Assembly: GCA_013314795.1 (NCBI GenBank)
Contig: JABUEZ010000011.1
Span: forward strand, 1-17,517
Source of the DNA: Candidatus Profundicultor aquiphilus
GTDB taxonomy: Bacteria; Atribacterota; Atribacteria; Atribacterales; Caldatribacteriaceae
DNA: 17,517 nucleotides
Reading direction: 5' to 3'
Shown: piece after piece, positions 1 through 6,503 of the stretch
Numbering within the stretch: position 1 is the first letter of the stretch
Layout of the letters: each line of letters starts with the position of its first letter
Program-made: the position numbers and the translations under genes
The notes under the pieces: model-generated
Told to the model about the DNA's origin: nothing
Databases searched by the model: none
The model's input: the letters and a program-made list of their open reading frames with translations, nothing else

Positions 1-457
1 AAAGAAGGGGGCGATCCTTTTCTACTTCTCCAAGGAGTGTTACATCGAAGGCCAGCGCTCCGCGACTCCGAGCCAGGTTCCCACCCACGATGTCCACCTG
101 ATAGGTCTGGGCTTCCTCCTCGATTCCAGCCACAAATTTTTCCCAAAATTCAACCGATAAAGAAGGCCGCAGTACAAACGACAAAAGCCCCAGAACCGGT
201 GTCCCTCCCATAGCAGCGATATCACTGAGGTTTACCGCCAGAACTCTTTTTCCCAGAAGATACGGGTCGGTATCAGGCAGAAAATGGACCCCCTCTACCT
301 GGGTATCACAGGTCAAAAGGTAAAAAAATCCCTCCCGCCCCTCAATTACTGCGCAATCATCCCCAATACCAACAGTAACCAATCCCCGAGAAGACCGAAA
401 CACATTCCCCAGTCTCTCGATAATTCCAAATTCTCCCAGATCCCGAATGGTTTTCAT
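1..457 (-). CDS. thiL: Thiamine-monophosphate kinase ThiL, partial (3' end beyond window)
   Basis: ThiL phosphorylates thiamine monophosphate to TPP with ATP, the last step of thiamin synthesis. I translated this frame directly: it begins MKTIRDLGEFGIIERL and continues for 152 residues to the left window edge. The N-terminal family features are visible: the GIGDDCAV motif (about residues 31-38), the TCDTQVEGVHF strand that follows it, and NLSDIAAMGG (about residues 77-86), which in this family bind metal and nucleotide. The later part of the enzyme (full length normally about 300-330 residues) is outside the window. The ATG overlaps the thiE stop codon as ATGA (457-454), indicating translational coupling in the thi operon. 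Identity is secure from the motifs and the context. Whether the missing part is intact cannot be judged. Confidence 0.93.
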   Translation of the reverse strand, partial: MKTIRDLGEFGIIERLGNVFRSSRGLVTVGIGDDCAVIEGREGFFYLLTCDTQVEGVHFLPDTDPYLLGKRVLAVNLSDIAAMGGTPVLGLLSFVLRPSLSVEFWEKFVAGIEEEAQTYQVDIVGGNLARSRGALAFDVTLLGEVEKDRPLL

Positions 458-1086
458 CGTTTTTTACCCCAAAAAGTATCGATTTTCCGGCGAAACGCCC
501 GAGCTGCTTCCAAAGGTGAGGAAGCTCCCACAACGGCCGAAACGATCGCTACGCCATCCACACCGGTAGCCAGCACCTCTTCCACGTTATCCAGAGTGAT
601 ACCCCCAATGGCCACAACCGGTATCTTCACCGCTTCTTTGATCCGACGCAAACGTAAAAGCCCAATGGGTTCGCCAGCATCTCTTTTGGTGGACGTGGCA
701 AACACCGTCCCCACCCCCAGATAGTCAGCACCCAGCGCTTCCAGTTCCTGAGCTTTCTCTACAGTATCACAGGAAGCACCAATCAGAAGAGAGGGGGCCA
801 GGTGACGCGCATAAGGAATGGGTATATCCTCTTCTCCCAGATGAACTCCGTCGGCTCCCACCGCCAGAGCAATGTCCAGTCGGTCGTTGATAATAAAAAG
901 TACCCCTTCTTCTCTGGTGAGTTTTCGAAGTTCCAGGGCTTCTTCCAGAAAGACTCGTGTGGATACCTCTTTTTCCCGTAACTGGATCACCGATGCCCCT
1001 CCCCTGATGGCTTCTCTAACCACTTCGACATTGCTTCGAGGAGCCTGAATCTTCCGATCAGTAATGACATAAAGCGAAAGGTCCAT
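454..1086 (-). CDS. thiE: Thiamine-phosphate synthase ThiE
   Basis: ThiE condenses HMP pyrophosphate with hydroxyethylthiazole phosphate to give thiamine monophosphate. The 210-residue product has the usual family length and reads as a TIM barrel. It opens with SLYVITDR, followed by VIQLREKE (33-40), INDRLDIALAVGADGVHLG (66-84), the phosphate-binding GVGTVFATSTK stretch (125-135), IPVVAIGGI (155-163) and a C-terminal GVAIVSAV (178-185). These are the expected pyrophosphate-, thiazole- and Mg-binding segments. The ATG lies 4 nt after the thiM stop, and the 3' end overlaps thiL by 4 nt. It belongs to the riboswitch-controlled thi operon. The protein is not fused to ThiD, so HMP-P kinase must be encoded elsewhere. 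Confidence 0.97.
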   Translation of the reverse strand: MDLSLYVITDRKIQAPRSNVEVVREAIRGGASVIQLREKEVSTRVFLEEALELRKLTREEGVLFIINDRLDIALAVGADGVHLGEEDIPIPYARHLAPSLLIGASCDTVEKAQELEALGADYLGVGTVFATSTKRDAGEPIGLLRLRRIKEAVKIPVVAIGGITLDNVEEVLATGVDGVAIVSAVVGASSPLEAARAFRRKIDTFWGKKR

Positions 1087-1090
1087 GATG

Positions 1091-1900
1091 TTATATAACC
1101 TCCACCCTCAAACGCTGCACAAATTCTCCCTCAGTTAAAGAATACATGACGTCAAAAAGCGTGTACCGGAAGCTTCCCGGACCCCGGGATGAAGAAGCGG
1201 CGATCTCGGCACAAACTCCTAGAAACCCCAGCGCTGCAGAAGCAGCAAGAAGGGCATCTTTTTCTACCGCCACACAGGCCCCACAGAGAGAAGTCGTCAT
1301 ACATCCGGTTCCGGTAACCCGAGTAAGAAGGAAGTCTCCGTTCTGAATCATGGTCGTCCTCTCTCCATCACTCACATAGTCAATTTTACCAGTCACAGCC
1401 ACAGTGGTGCCTAATATTTTCCCGGCCTCCCGAGCAAGATGAAAGGAGTCAGGAATTTCACCTGACGATTCCACCCCCCGAATGCGGGTCTCTCTTCCCA
1501 AAAGAGCGGCAATTTCTGCAGCATTTCCCCTTACCACGGCCACCTTAACTTCCTGTAAGATAGTCCGCGCGCTTTCGGTACGAAAAGCCGTTGCTCCTGC
1601 CCCCACCGGATCGAAAACAACAGGTATTCCCAGGGCATTAGCTCTCTTTCCAGCCAGAATAGCACTCCGCACCACTTCCCGGGTTAAGGTTCCAATATTG
1701 AGCACCAGAGCCTGGGAATGAGCCACCATTTCTTCCACTTCTTCCTCGGCATACGCCATCACTGGCAAAGCCCCTATGGCAAGCATGGTATTGGCATTAT
1801 CATTGGTAACCACGAGATTCGTAATGTGGTGCACCAGGGGTCTTGACTCCCGGATACGTCGGAACACTTCCACACATTTTTCCTTTAACCCTGTTTCCAT
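1091..1900 (-). CDS. thiM: Hydroxyethylthiazole kinase ThiM
   Basis: ThiM phosphorylates 4-methyl-5-(2-hydroxyethyl)thiazole with ATP, which is the salvage route for the thiazole half of thiamin. The 269-residue product has typical length and a ribokinase-like fold. Visible motifs are the substrate-binding PLVHHITNLVVTND near the N-terminus (21-34), VVFDPVGAGAT (94-104) and RGNAAEI (124-130). The anion-hole/catalytic stretch TGTGCM (196-201) carries the family cysteine at about 200. The ATG at 1900 has a strong ribosome binding site, AAAGGAGG, 6 nt upstream, which lies inside the end of cytX; the genes overlap by 16 nt. Its presence shows that the pathway is at least partly salvage-based. No de novo thiazole genes (thiG, thiS, thiH) are seen here. 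Confidence 0.97.
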   Translation of the reverse strand: METGLKEKCVEVFRRIRESRPLVHHITNLVVTNDNANTMLAIGALPVMAYAEEEVEEMVAHSQALVLNIGTLTREVVRSAILAGKRANALGIPVVFDPVGAGATAFRTESARTILQEVKVAVVRGNAAEIAALLGRETRIRGVESSGEIPDSFHLAREAGKILGTTVAVTGKIDYVSDGERTTMIQNGDFLLTRVTGTGCMTTSLCGACVAVEKDALLAASAALGFLGVCAEIAASSSRGPGSFRYTLFDVMYSLTEGEFVQRLRVEVI

Positions 1901-3129
1901 CGTTTTCCTCCTTTCAAGGCAAGGTAGAAAATCCCCGCCATGAAAAAGCTGGGTAACGAGGCACCGAAATCGGAAAGAAAAAAAGAAAAGAAAAGATATA
2001 TTGCCACACCAGTTATCCAGGATATAATAGCCCCAAAATCAAGGGGTTTTCCCCCCTCAAGAACTTCGCTGAGATCAATTTTCTGACGGCGCAAGAGAAA
2101 ATAATCAAAAAGGACTACCCCAAAAAGGGGCACAAATATGGCTCCGATGAAGAGTAAAAACTTCTCGTACTCCTCCATGGGAAAGATAAGTGCCAGAATC
2201 GTTCCTCCCAAACCGAAAAGAACCGTTACCCATCGCCCCCGCAAGGAAGGGAAAAGGTTGAGAAATGAAACTCCAGCCGAATAGATATCAAGGAAAGTGG
2301 TGGTAAAAGTGGAAAAGAGGACCACAAGAAGCGCGGCGACACCAAGGCCCATGGCCAGCATACCCGGTAACGGGTCTGGACTCCTGGTAGCCAGAGCGCT
2401 GATAAGGCCTACCCCGTACATCCAGGAACTGGCAATAAAATACCCCAGAAACGTTCCCCAGAATGCCCCTTTTGTGTTTCTGGCAAAACGAGCATAATCA
2501 GCCACAAGTGGGAGCCAAGAGATGGGCATGGCAATGACGAGATCAAGACCCATGCCAAAAGGGAGATGATTTTCTCCCTGAAGCCCTACCAGCGTGGACC
2601 AGGAAACATTGCGGAGGGCAACATAGGTCATGAGACCCGAAAGAATGGCCAGCGCTCCCACCGCAATCCGCTGCATCCACTTCCACCATTCGGTTTCAAT
2701 AAGTGCCCAGAAGGTGCTCACCAGGCCAGCAAGGAGAATCCATAACCGGGGATTGCTGTAGTGAAAAAGAGATTGCACGATGAGATCGCTGGAACGAGCA
2801 CAGATAATGACCATGACCGCCGTCCAGCCAAGTAGCTGAATGATGTTGAGAATCGAAGCAAGATACGACCCTCTGATGCCGAAAGCGATCCGCGTCGACA
2901 CCATGGAGGGAATGCCCCAATCACTTCCCAAAACACCGCCCAGAGCAAAGGGAATATTCCCAATAAGATGCCCGAGGAGAATCACCCATAGCCCTCGGAC
3001 AAATCCCAGAGGCGATAGGATTCCACCTGCCCAGATTTCAGAAATGGCAATGGCTGCGCCCATCCAGAGAAGGAAGAAATCCCATCCCCCAAGGTGCCGG
3101 CGTTCCGGTGAGATTACCTCAATTGACAT
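1885..3129 (-). CDS. cytX: CytX-type hydroxymethylpyrimidine permease (NCS1 family)
   Basis: A membrane permease of the nucleobase:cation symporter-1 family, predicted to import the pyrimidine precursor HMP. The CytX assignment rests on its place between thiW and thiM in a TPP-riboswitch operon. The protein is about 414 residues, almost entirely hydrophobic, with about 12 membrane segments. The first begins near DFFLLWMGAAIAISEIWAGG. Other NCS1-like stretches are the conserved LGSDWGIPSMVSTRIAFGIRG region and a later LPLVADYARFARN stretch. A longer reading from GTG 3144 is possible, but ATG 3129 has a GGGGGAAAG Shine-Dalgarno-like stretch just upstream and gives the N-terminus MSIEVISPERRHLGGWDF. 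I therefore prefer 3129. The start lies inside the end of thiW. The substrate is inferred from context; NCS1 proteins also carry cytosine or other bases. Confidence 0.88.
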   Translation of the reverse strand: MSIEVISPERRHLGGWDFFLLWMGAAIAISEIWAGGILSPLGFVRGLWVILLGHLIGNIPFALGGVLGSDWGIPSMVSTRIAFGIRGSYLASILNIIQLLGWTAVMVIICARSSDLIVQSLFHYSNPRLWILLAGLVSTFWALIETEWWKWMQRIAVGALAILSGLMTYVALRNVSWSTLVGLQGENHLPFGMGLDLVIAMPISWLPLVADYARFARNTKGAFWGTFLGYFIASSWMYGVGLISALATRSPDPLPGMLAMGLGVAALLVVLFSTFTTTFLDIYSAGVSFLNLFPSLRGRWVTVLFGLGGTILALIFPMEEYEKFLLFIGAIFVPLFGVVLFDYFLLRRQKIDLSEVLEGGKPLDFGAIISWITGVAIYLFFSFFLSDFGASLPSFFMAGIFYLALKGGKRWKQG

Positions 3130-3626
3130 GGTTCTTTCCCCCACATCTCTAAGTCAACGACTTTACGAAGTATCCTGACCAGGAGCAGCCCGATAATGCT
3201 TCCTGGGATACTACTCAAAAGGAAAGCACTCTGAAAAAAGAAGAGTGTAGCGCTCCGCCCCACAAGCGGCGCCACCACGTAAGTACTCAGCGTCGCACCG
3301 ATTGGACCTGTACCCACCGGTTCCAACAGGCCCATCCAGTCACTCCGCCTCACACAGTGATAGAACCAACCCACCACTACCACCCCCGGAATGCCCCCGG
3401 GGAGGGCAAAAATCGTACCGGTACCCAGCATAATACGTAAAATTCCAGTCAAAAAAGCCGCCAACGCTCCATACCATGGCCCGATGGTAATGCCCGCCAG
3501 AACGTTCAAAGCATGCTGGAAGGGAAAAACCTTCGTTGGCCCAACCGGAATATGCACACCGGAAGCAATCACACCCAGAGCCACAAAAAGCCCGGTATAA
3601 GCGAGAAAGCGCACATGTTTATTCAT
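3114..3626 (-). CDS. thiW: ThiW, predicted thiazole-precursor ECF transporter S component
   Basis: ThiW is the small membrane substrate-binding (S) subunit of an energy-coupling-factor transporter thought to take up hydroxyethylthiazole. The 170-residue product has about five or six membrane helices. It includes the family-like stretches VHIPVGPTKVFPFQHALNVL and GPWYGALAAFLTGILRIMLG, and the pocket-like GTIFALPGGIPGVVVVG. The start at ATG 3626 is supported by a GGAGGTGA ribosome binding site 5 nt upstream. The longer frame to 3653 would run into the riboswitch terminator hairpin and is rejected. It is the first gene after the TPP riboswitch. The energising EcfA/EcfT subunits are not in the window and are presumably shared and encoded elsewhere. 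The thiazole substrate is inferred from family knowledge and the adjacent thiM. Confidence 0.92.
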   Translation of the reverse strand: MNKHVRFLAYTGLFVALGVIASGVHIPVGPTKVFPFQHALNVLAGITIGPWYGALAAFLTGILRIMLGTGTIFALPGGIPGVVVVGWFYHCVRRSDWMGLLEPVGTGPIGATLSTYVVAPLVGRSATLFFFQSAFLLSSIPGSIIGLLLVRILRKVVDLEMWGKEPCQLR

Positions 3627-3643
3627 CTCTTTCACCTCCAAAT

Positions 3644-3676
3644 AAAAAACCATCTACCAGCGGTAGATGGTTTTTT
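3644..3676 (-). terminator. Intrinsic terminator of the TPP riboswitch
   Basis: A perfect inverted repeat with 15-nt arms (3644-3658 and 3662-3676) around a 3-nt loop. The GC-containing core is CCATCTACC/GGTAGATGG, flanked by six A and six T. On the minus strand it gives a stable hairpin followed by U6, just before the thiW ribosome binding site. It is the expression platform of the riboswitch. The sequence is symmetrical and could also stop plus-strand transcription. It would also stop read-through from the upstream dehydrogenase operon when TPP is high. Confidence 0.93.
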
Positions 3677-3706
3677 ATATTTCTGAACCAACTCCCTACG
3701 CTGGTA
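3655..3706 (-). promoter_or_regulatory. Antiterminator pairing between aptamer 3' strand and terminator
   Basis: On the minus strand the aptamer segment UACCAGCGUAG (3706-3696) is complementary to CUACCGCUGGUA (3666-3655) inside the terminator. They form 11 base pairs with a single bulged C. Forming this helix would break both the P4/P5 side of the aptamer and the terminator stem. This fits a ligand-off antiterminator and transcription termination when TPP binds. The pairing was found by eye; no folding energies were computed. Confidence 0.75.
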
Positions 3707-3784
3707 TTACCCAGATCAGGTTCAATGGGTCGAGAGCTTGACGCTCTCCTCTCAGCTCCGCCTTAAAGGAGCTCCCCTGGTGCT
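3687..3784 (-). ncRNA. TPP (thi-box) riboswitch aptamer
   Basis: The minus strand reads through the recognisable TPP aptamer elements in order: AGGGGAGC, then GGAGCTGAGAGG (containing the conserved CUGAGA), a short variable P3 hairpin (GAGAGCGTCAAGCTCTC), then GACCCATTGAACCTGATCTGG, GTAATACCAGCG and TAGGGAG. These match the pyrimidine-binding and pyrophosphate-binding halves of the family. The aptamer lies just upstream of an intrinsic terminator and thiW, so it should turn off import and salvage genes when TPP is plentiful. The exact ends of helix P1 are approximate. Confidence 0.97.
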
Positions 3785-3799
3785 ATTCAACTTTACTAT

Positions 3800-3828
3800 A
3801 TTATAAACCTAACTTCCAACGTTTACAA
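3800..3828 (-). promoter_or_regulatory. Sigma-70-type promoter of the thi operon
   Basis: The minus strand shows TTGTAA (3828-3823), a 17-nt spacer and a consensus TATAAT (3805-3800), followed by an AT-rich start region a few bases before the riboswitch. The -35 box and most of the spacer lie inside the last codons and stop of the dehydrogenase gene. The position is exactly where the riboswitch-controlled transcript should begin. Confidence 0.8.
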
Positions 3829-4858
3829 CCACTTTAATGGCGTCCATCTTGTGCTCGTGGGCAAATTGGAGAGCTTCCTGAGCTTTCTCAAGAGGAAAGC
3901 GATGGGTGATGAGTGTCGCCAGGTTCACTTTTCCCGCATTGAGAAGATCCACGCAACCCTTATAGGTATTGGCGTAACGAAAAATCCCCAGTACATCCAG
4001 TTCTTTATCGATGACTTTGATCACATCGAAATCCACCCGAGCAACCGAGGGAAGACCAATGAGAACTGCCTTACCTCCCTTACGGACCAGTTCCACCGTC
4101 ATCTGGGTGGTGACCACACTCCCAGCCGTTTCAAAAACCACATCCACACCCCGACCCCGAGTTATCTCCATCACTCTTTCTTTGAGATCGTCGGCTTTGG
4201 CGTTAACAGTATAGCGAGCGCCGAGTTCTCTGGCTTTTTCCAGCCGCAGAGGAGAAATATCAACCGCGATAACCTCGGTAATCCCCCGCGCCAAGAGCAC
4301 TTCCAGAGTGACCAGGCCAATGGGACCGCTTCCCAGAATGAGAGCCACTTGCCCGGGCTCGACCTGAGCCCTCCGCACTGCATAGAAACCCACCGAGAGC
4401 GGTTCTACCAGCGCCGCTTCCTCAAAACTCACCGAGGATGCAATGGGATAGGTAAAATAAGCTGGGTGGGTAACATATTCGCAGAACGTTCCATCGATGG
4501 GCGGAGTAGCCCAGAACACCACATCGGGGCAGAGATTGTACCGACCGGAGCGGCAGAACTCGCACTTCCCGCAGGGAATACCCGGCTCCATGGTCACCCT
4601 ATCCCCAGGGCGGAGGTTCTTTACCCGACTGCCTACTTCCACCACCTCTCCAGAGCACTCATGGCCCAAGATAAAAGGCGGCTTCACCACGTAGTCACCG
4701 ATTTTCCCCTCCACGAAGTAATGCACGTCCGAACCACACACTCCCACACTTTTGATACGAATCAATACCTCTTCGTCTCTGGGAATCGGTATGGGAAGTT
4801 CCTCAATGTCAATCTTTCCAATTCCCTTCATTACTGCAGCTTTCATTTTTTCGCTCAT
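3809..4858 (-). CDS. Zinc-dependent medium-chain dehydrogenase, sorbitol/xylitol dehydrogenase-like
   Basis: A cytosolic MDR-family alcohol or polyol dehydrogenase of 349 residues. Catalytic zinc ligands are visible as C41 (GVCGSD), H66-E67 (LGHECSG) and E152 (LVEPLSVG), the pattern of the sorbitol dehydrogenase branch. A structural zinc lobe carries C96, C99, C102 and C110. The Rossmann motif GSGPIG (176-181), followed by an acidic residue at the end of the second strand (AVDIS, D200), points to NAD(H) rather than NADP(H). The start is ATG 4858 because GGGAGG lies 6 nt upstream; the TTG at 4864 would sit directly on that site. It follows the disulfide oxidoreductase by 16 nt and is probably the last gene of the redox operon. 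The substrate is not determined: sorbitol, xylitol, L-threonine and other polyols are all possible for this subfamily. Confidence 0.9.
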   Translation of the reverse strand: MSEKMKAAVMKGIGKIDIEELPIPIPRDEEVLIRIKSVGVCGSDVHYFVEGKIGDYVVKPPFILGHECSGEVVEVGSRVKNLRPGDRVTMEPGIPCGKCEFCRSGRYNLCPDVVFWATPPIDGTFCEYVTHPAYFTYPIASSVSFEEAALVEPLSVGFYAVRRAQVEPGQVALILGSGPIGLVTLEVLLARGITEVIAVDISPLRLEKARELGARYTVNAKADDLKERVMEITRGRGVDVVFETAGSVVTTQMTVELVRKGGKAVLIGLPSVARVDFDVIKVIDKELDVLGIFRYANTYKGCVDLLNAGKVNLATLITHRFPLEKAQEALQFAHEHKMDAIKVVVNVGS

Positions 4859-4874
4859 ACGCAACCTCCCTTTC

Positions 4875-5528
4875 TTAAGGTAATGGAATGGCCTCTTTTA
4901 CTTTTGCCAGAAACTGGGCTTCCGGTAAAGCCCCTTCAAAGGAAACGGTCTCATTGATCACCACCTTAGGAACTGCTCTGACATCGTAGCGATAGGCAAG
5001 ATGGGGAAATTCCACCACTTCCACCATTTCCGAACGAACCAGGGGTCCTTCTATGGCCATCTTGTGGGAAAGCACCACAGCCTGCGGACAGTACGGACAG
5101 GTTACCGTGACAAAAGACTGAATGGTAACCGATTGTGGTAGAGCCCGCAGGAAAGCTTTGGTTTCTTCCTGAAGGTCGGTGGAACGGCGAGACACCCAGA
5201 CCAGCGTTTCCACGAACCCGGAAAATTCGTACCCCGCCGGAATTCCGTAAAAGCGAATCCCATAATCATTTTCCCCCTCCACCACAATAGCCGGAATTTT
5301 GTCGATGCCGTACGCCTTCACTTTCTCCTGATCCACAAGAAAATGAAAAATTTCCAGATGGAGCAGAGGAGAAAGTTCCACCACTTCTTGAAGCAAAGTT
5401 CGTGTATCCTGGCAGGTTTCACATTCCAGTTCTTGGGTGAAAAACCTGAGGTACACCGGCTGGACCAGGTTCTCCCGCAAAAAGGTTGCCAGTGCTTGCC
5501 GATCTTTATCCTGCAGAAACATCCCCAT
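4875..5528 (-). CDS. Protein disulfide oxidoreductase (PDO, tandem thioredoxin folds)
   Basis: A cytosolic thiol-disulfide exchange protein related to archaeal and thermophilic bacterial PDO. The 217 residues form two thioredoxin-like units. The first has CETC at 36-39 and a cis-proline in KIPAIVV (P79). The second has CPYC at 144-147 and a cis-proline in AVPKVVI (P187). Characteristic family stretches are YGIRFYGIPAGYEF (89-102) and the helix after CPYC (PQAVVLSHKMAIE). The start at ATG 5528 gives MGMFLQDKD, which lines up with PDO N-termini. ATG 5522 is the alternative, and the longer 258-residue frame runs into the upstream gene. PDO proteins are mostly found in thermophiles, where they support disulfide formation in intracellular proteins. 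It lies 5 nt after the DJ-1/peroxiredoxin-like gene and is presumably co-transcribed with it. A glutaredoxin-like electron carrier role is the alternative. Confidence 0.92.
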   Translation of the reverse strand: MGMFLQDKDRQALATFLRENLVQPVYLRFFTQELECETCQDTRTLLQEVVELSPLLHLEIFHFLVDQEKVKAYGIDKIPAIVVEGENDYGIRFYGIPAGYEFSGFVETLVWVSRRSTDLQEETKAFLRALPQSVTIQSFVTVTCPYCPQAVVLSHKMAIEGPLVRSEMVEVVEFPHLAYRYDVRAVPKVVINETVSFEGALPEAQFLAKVKEAIPLP

Positions 5529-5533
5529 CCCCC

Positions 5534-6502
5534 CTATCCTAAAATTCCCTCCAGTTTTTTCTGAAAACCGGGAAGTGCTTCGATATCTCCACTGGGGCAA
5601 CTTTCCCCGTAACGGATGGTTCCATTTCGATCCACAATAAACACCGTCCATTCTGCCAGGTATTCCTTCGAAAGCACCCCAAACGCCTTAATGATATCAA
5701 GGGCAGAATCGCTATAAAGTGGGAAAGAAACCGAAGAGCGGTTAATAAATTCTCGTTGCACAAAAAAGGCGTCAGAGCTCACGCCGATAAAAAGACCACC
5801 TCGTTGCGCAATTGCTTCACTGAAAGCGTTATATGTAGGTAACAACTTTTCACCCTTCGGACTCAGCACGGAATCAAAAAAGAGAAGCACCGCTCCCTTT
5901 CCGGCAAGAATTTGCGAGAGCAAAACCCGATTCCCACCCGAATCGATGAGCCAGCTATCCGGACAAGGTTCGCCAACCCGGATGGGGTTCCGCCATAAAA
6001 AGAAGAGCACCTCCTTCATGAAAAGAGGTAATTCCTCTGGACCCTGAGCGGTGACAATATTTCCGTCAACCACAACTGGGAGATTTACAAAGTCCCCTCC
6101 GGCGTTGATAACATCGTCTTTGATGGAGAAGAGCCCGGTTATTCGTTTTCCTCGCACAATGTCTGCCGAGATGAGCACCCATGGGGCGCGGGAAAGGGCA
6201 CCAATGAGTTTCCCCTGCTGATAACATTCCCGCACCAGATTGAGCACCACTGGAAAACGCCGAAGATAATCAGGTGCAAACCCCCCGGGGATGATGATCC
6301 CATCAAAGTCACGGGAACTGACCGAGGAGGTGATCACTTCAGCTCTGGCCGGAAAACCGTGCCGTCCCAAAAATGCTTCTTCAGTGCTTGCCCCCACCAG
6401 CCGAGCTTCAATTCCCTCTTCCCGCAGACGCAACAGAGGATACCACAACTCCAGCTCCTGGTACTGATTTTCCACCAGAATCATAACTCTTCGCCGAGTC
6501 AC
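5534..6502 (-). CDS. Fusion of DJ-1/PfpI-like and peroxiredoxin-like domains, both apparently lacking catalytic residues
   Basis: A 322-residue two-domain protein. Residues 1-170 read as a class I glutamine-amidotransferase-like DJ-1/PfpI domain: VMILVENQYQELELWYP, then DGIIIPGG (67-74), and SIKDDVINAGGDFVN (126-140) with VVVDGNIVTAQGP. Residues about 185-322 read as an AhpC/TSA-like thioredoxin fold (GAVLLFFDSVLSP, FIGVSSD, FIVDRNGTIRY). In the first domain the nucleophile position (normally A-x-C-H-G/A-P) is ALSRAP, with S104 for Cys and R105 for His. The elbow glutamate is Q15. In the second domain the usual T-P-x-C of peroxiredoxins is SPKG (214-217), so the peroxidatic Cys is absent. Cysteines remain at C93, C180 and C302. 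The GTG start at 6502 follows the upstream stop by 1 nt, with GGAG about 10 nt upstream; ATG 6484 is less likely. Function is unknown; a binding, sensing or scaffold role is possible. Confidence 0.85.
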   Translation of the reverse strand: MTRRRVMILVENQYQELELWYPLLRLREEGIEARLVGASTEEAFLGRHGFPARAEVITSSVSSRDFDGIIIPGGFAPDYLRRFPVVLNLVRECYQQGKLIGALSRAPWVLISADIVRGKRITGLFSIKDDVINAGGDFVNLPVVVDGNIVTAQGPEELPLFMKEVLFFLWRNPIRVGEPCPDSWLIDSGGNRVLLSQILAGKGAVLLFFDSVLSPKGEKLLPTYNAFSEAIAQRGGLFIGVSSDAFFVQREFINRSSVSFPLYSDSALDIIKAFGVLSKEYLAEWTVFIVDRNGTIRYGESCPSGDIEALPGFQKKLEGILG

Positions 6503-6503
6503 A

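Noticed and set aside
284..724. Plus-strand open frame opposite thiL and thiE
   Set aside because: Low-complexity Ser/Thr/Pro composition is typical of an antisense shadow; the minus-strand thiE and thiL frames carry clear motifs.
3851..4957. Long plus-strand open frame (368 residues) opposite the zinc dehydrogenase gene
   Set aside because: It is antisense to a protein with complete zinc and NAD motifs, is rich in His/Ser/Pro as expected from reverse-strand reading, and shows no family features or ribosome binding site.
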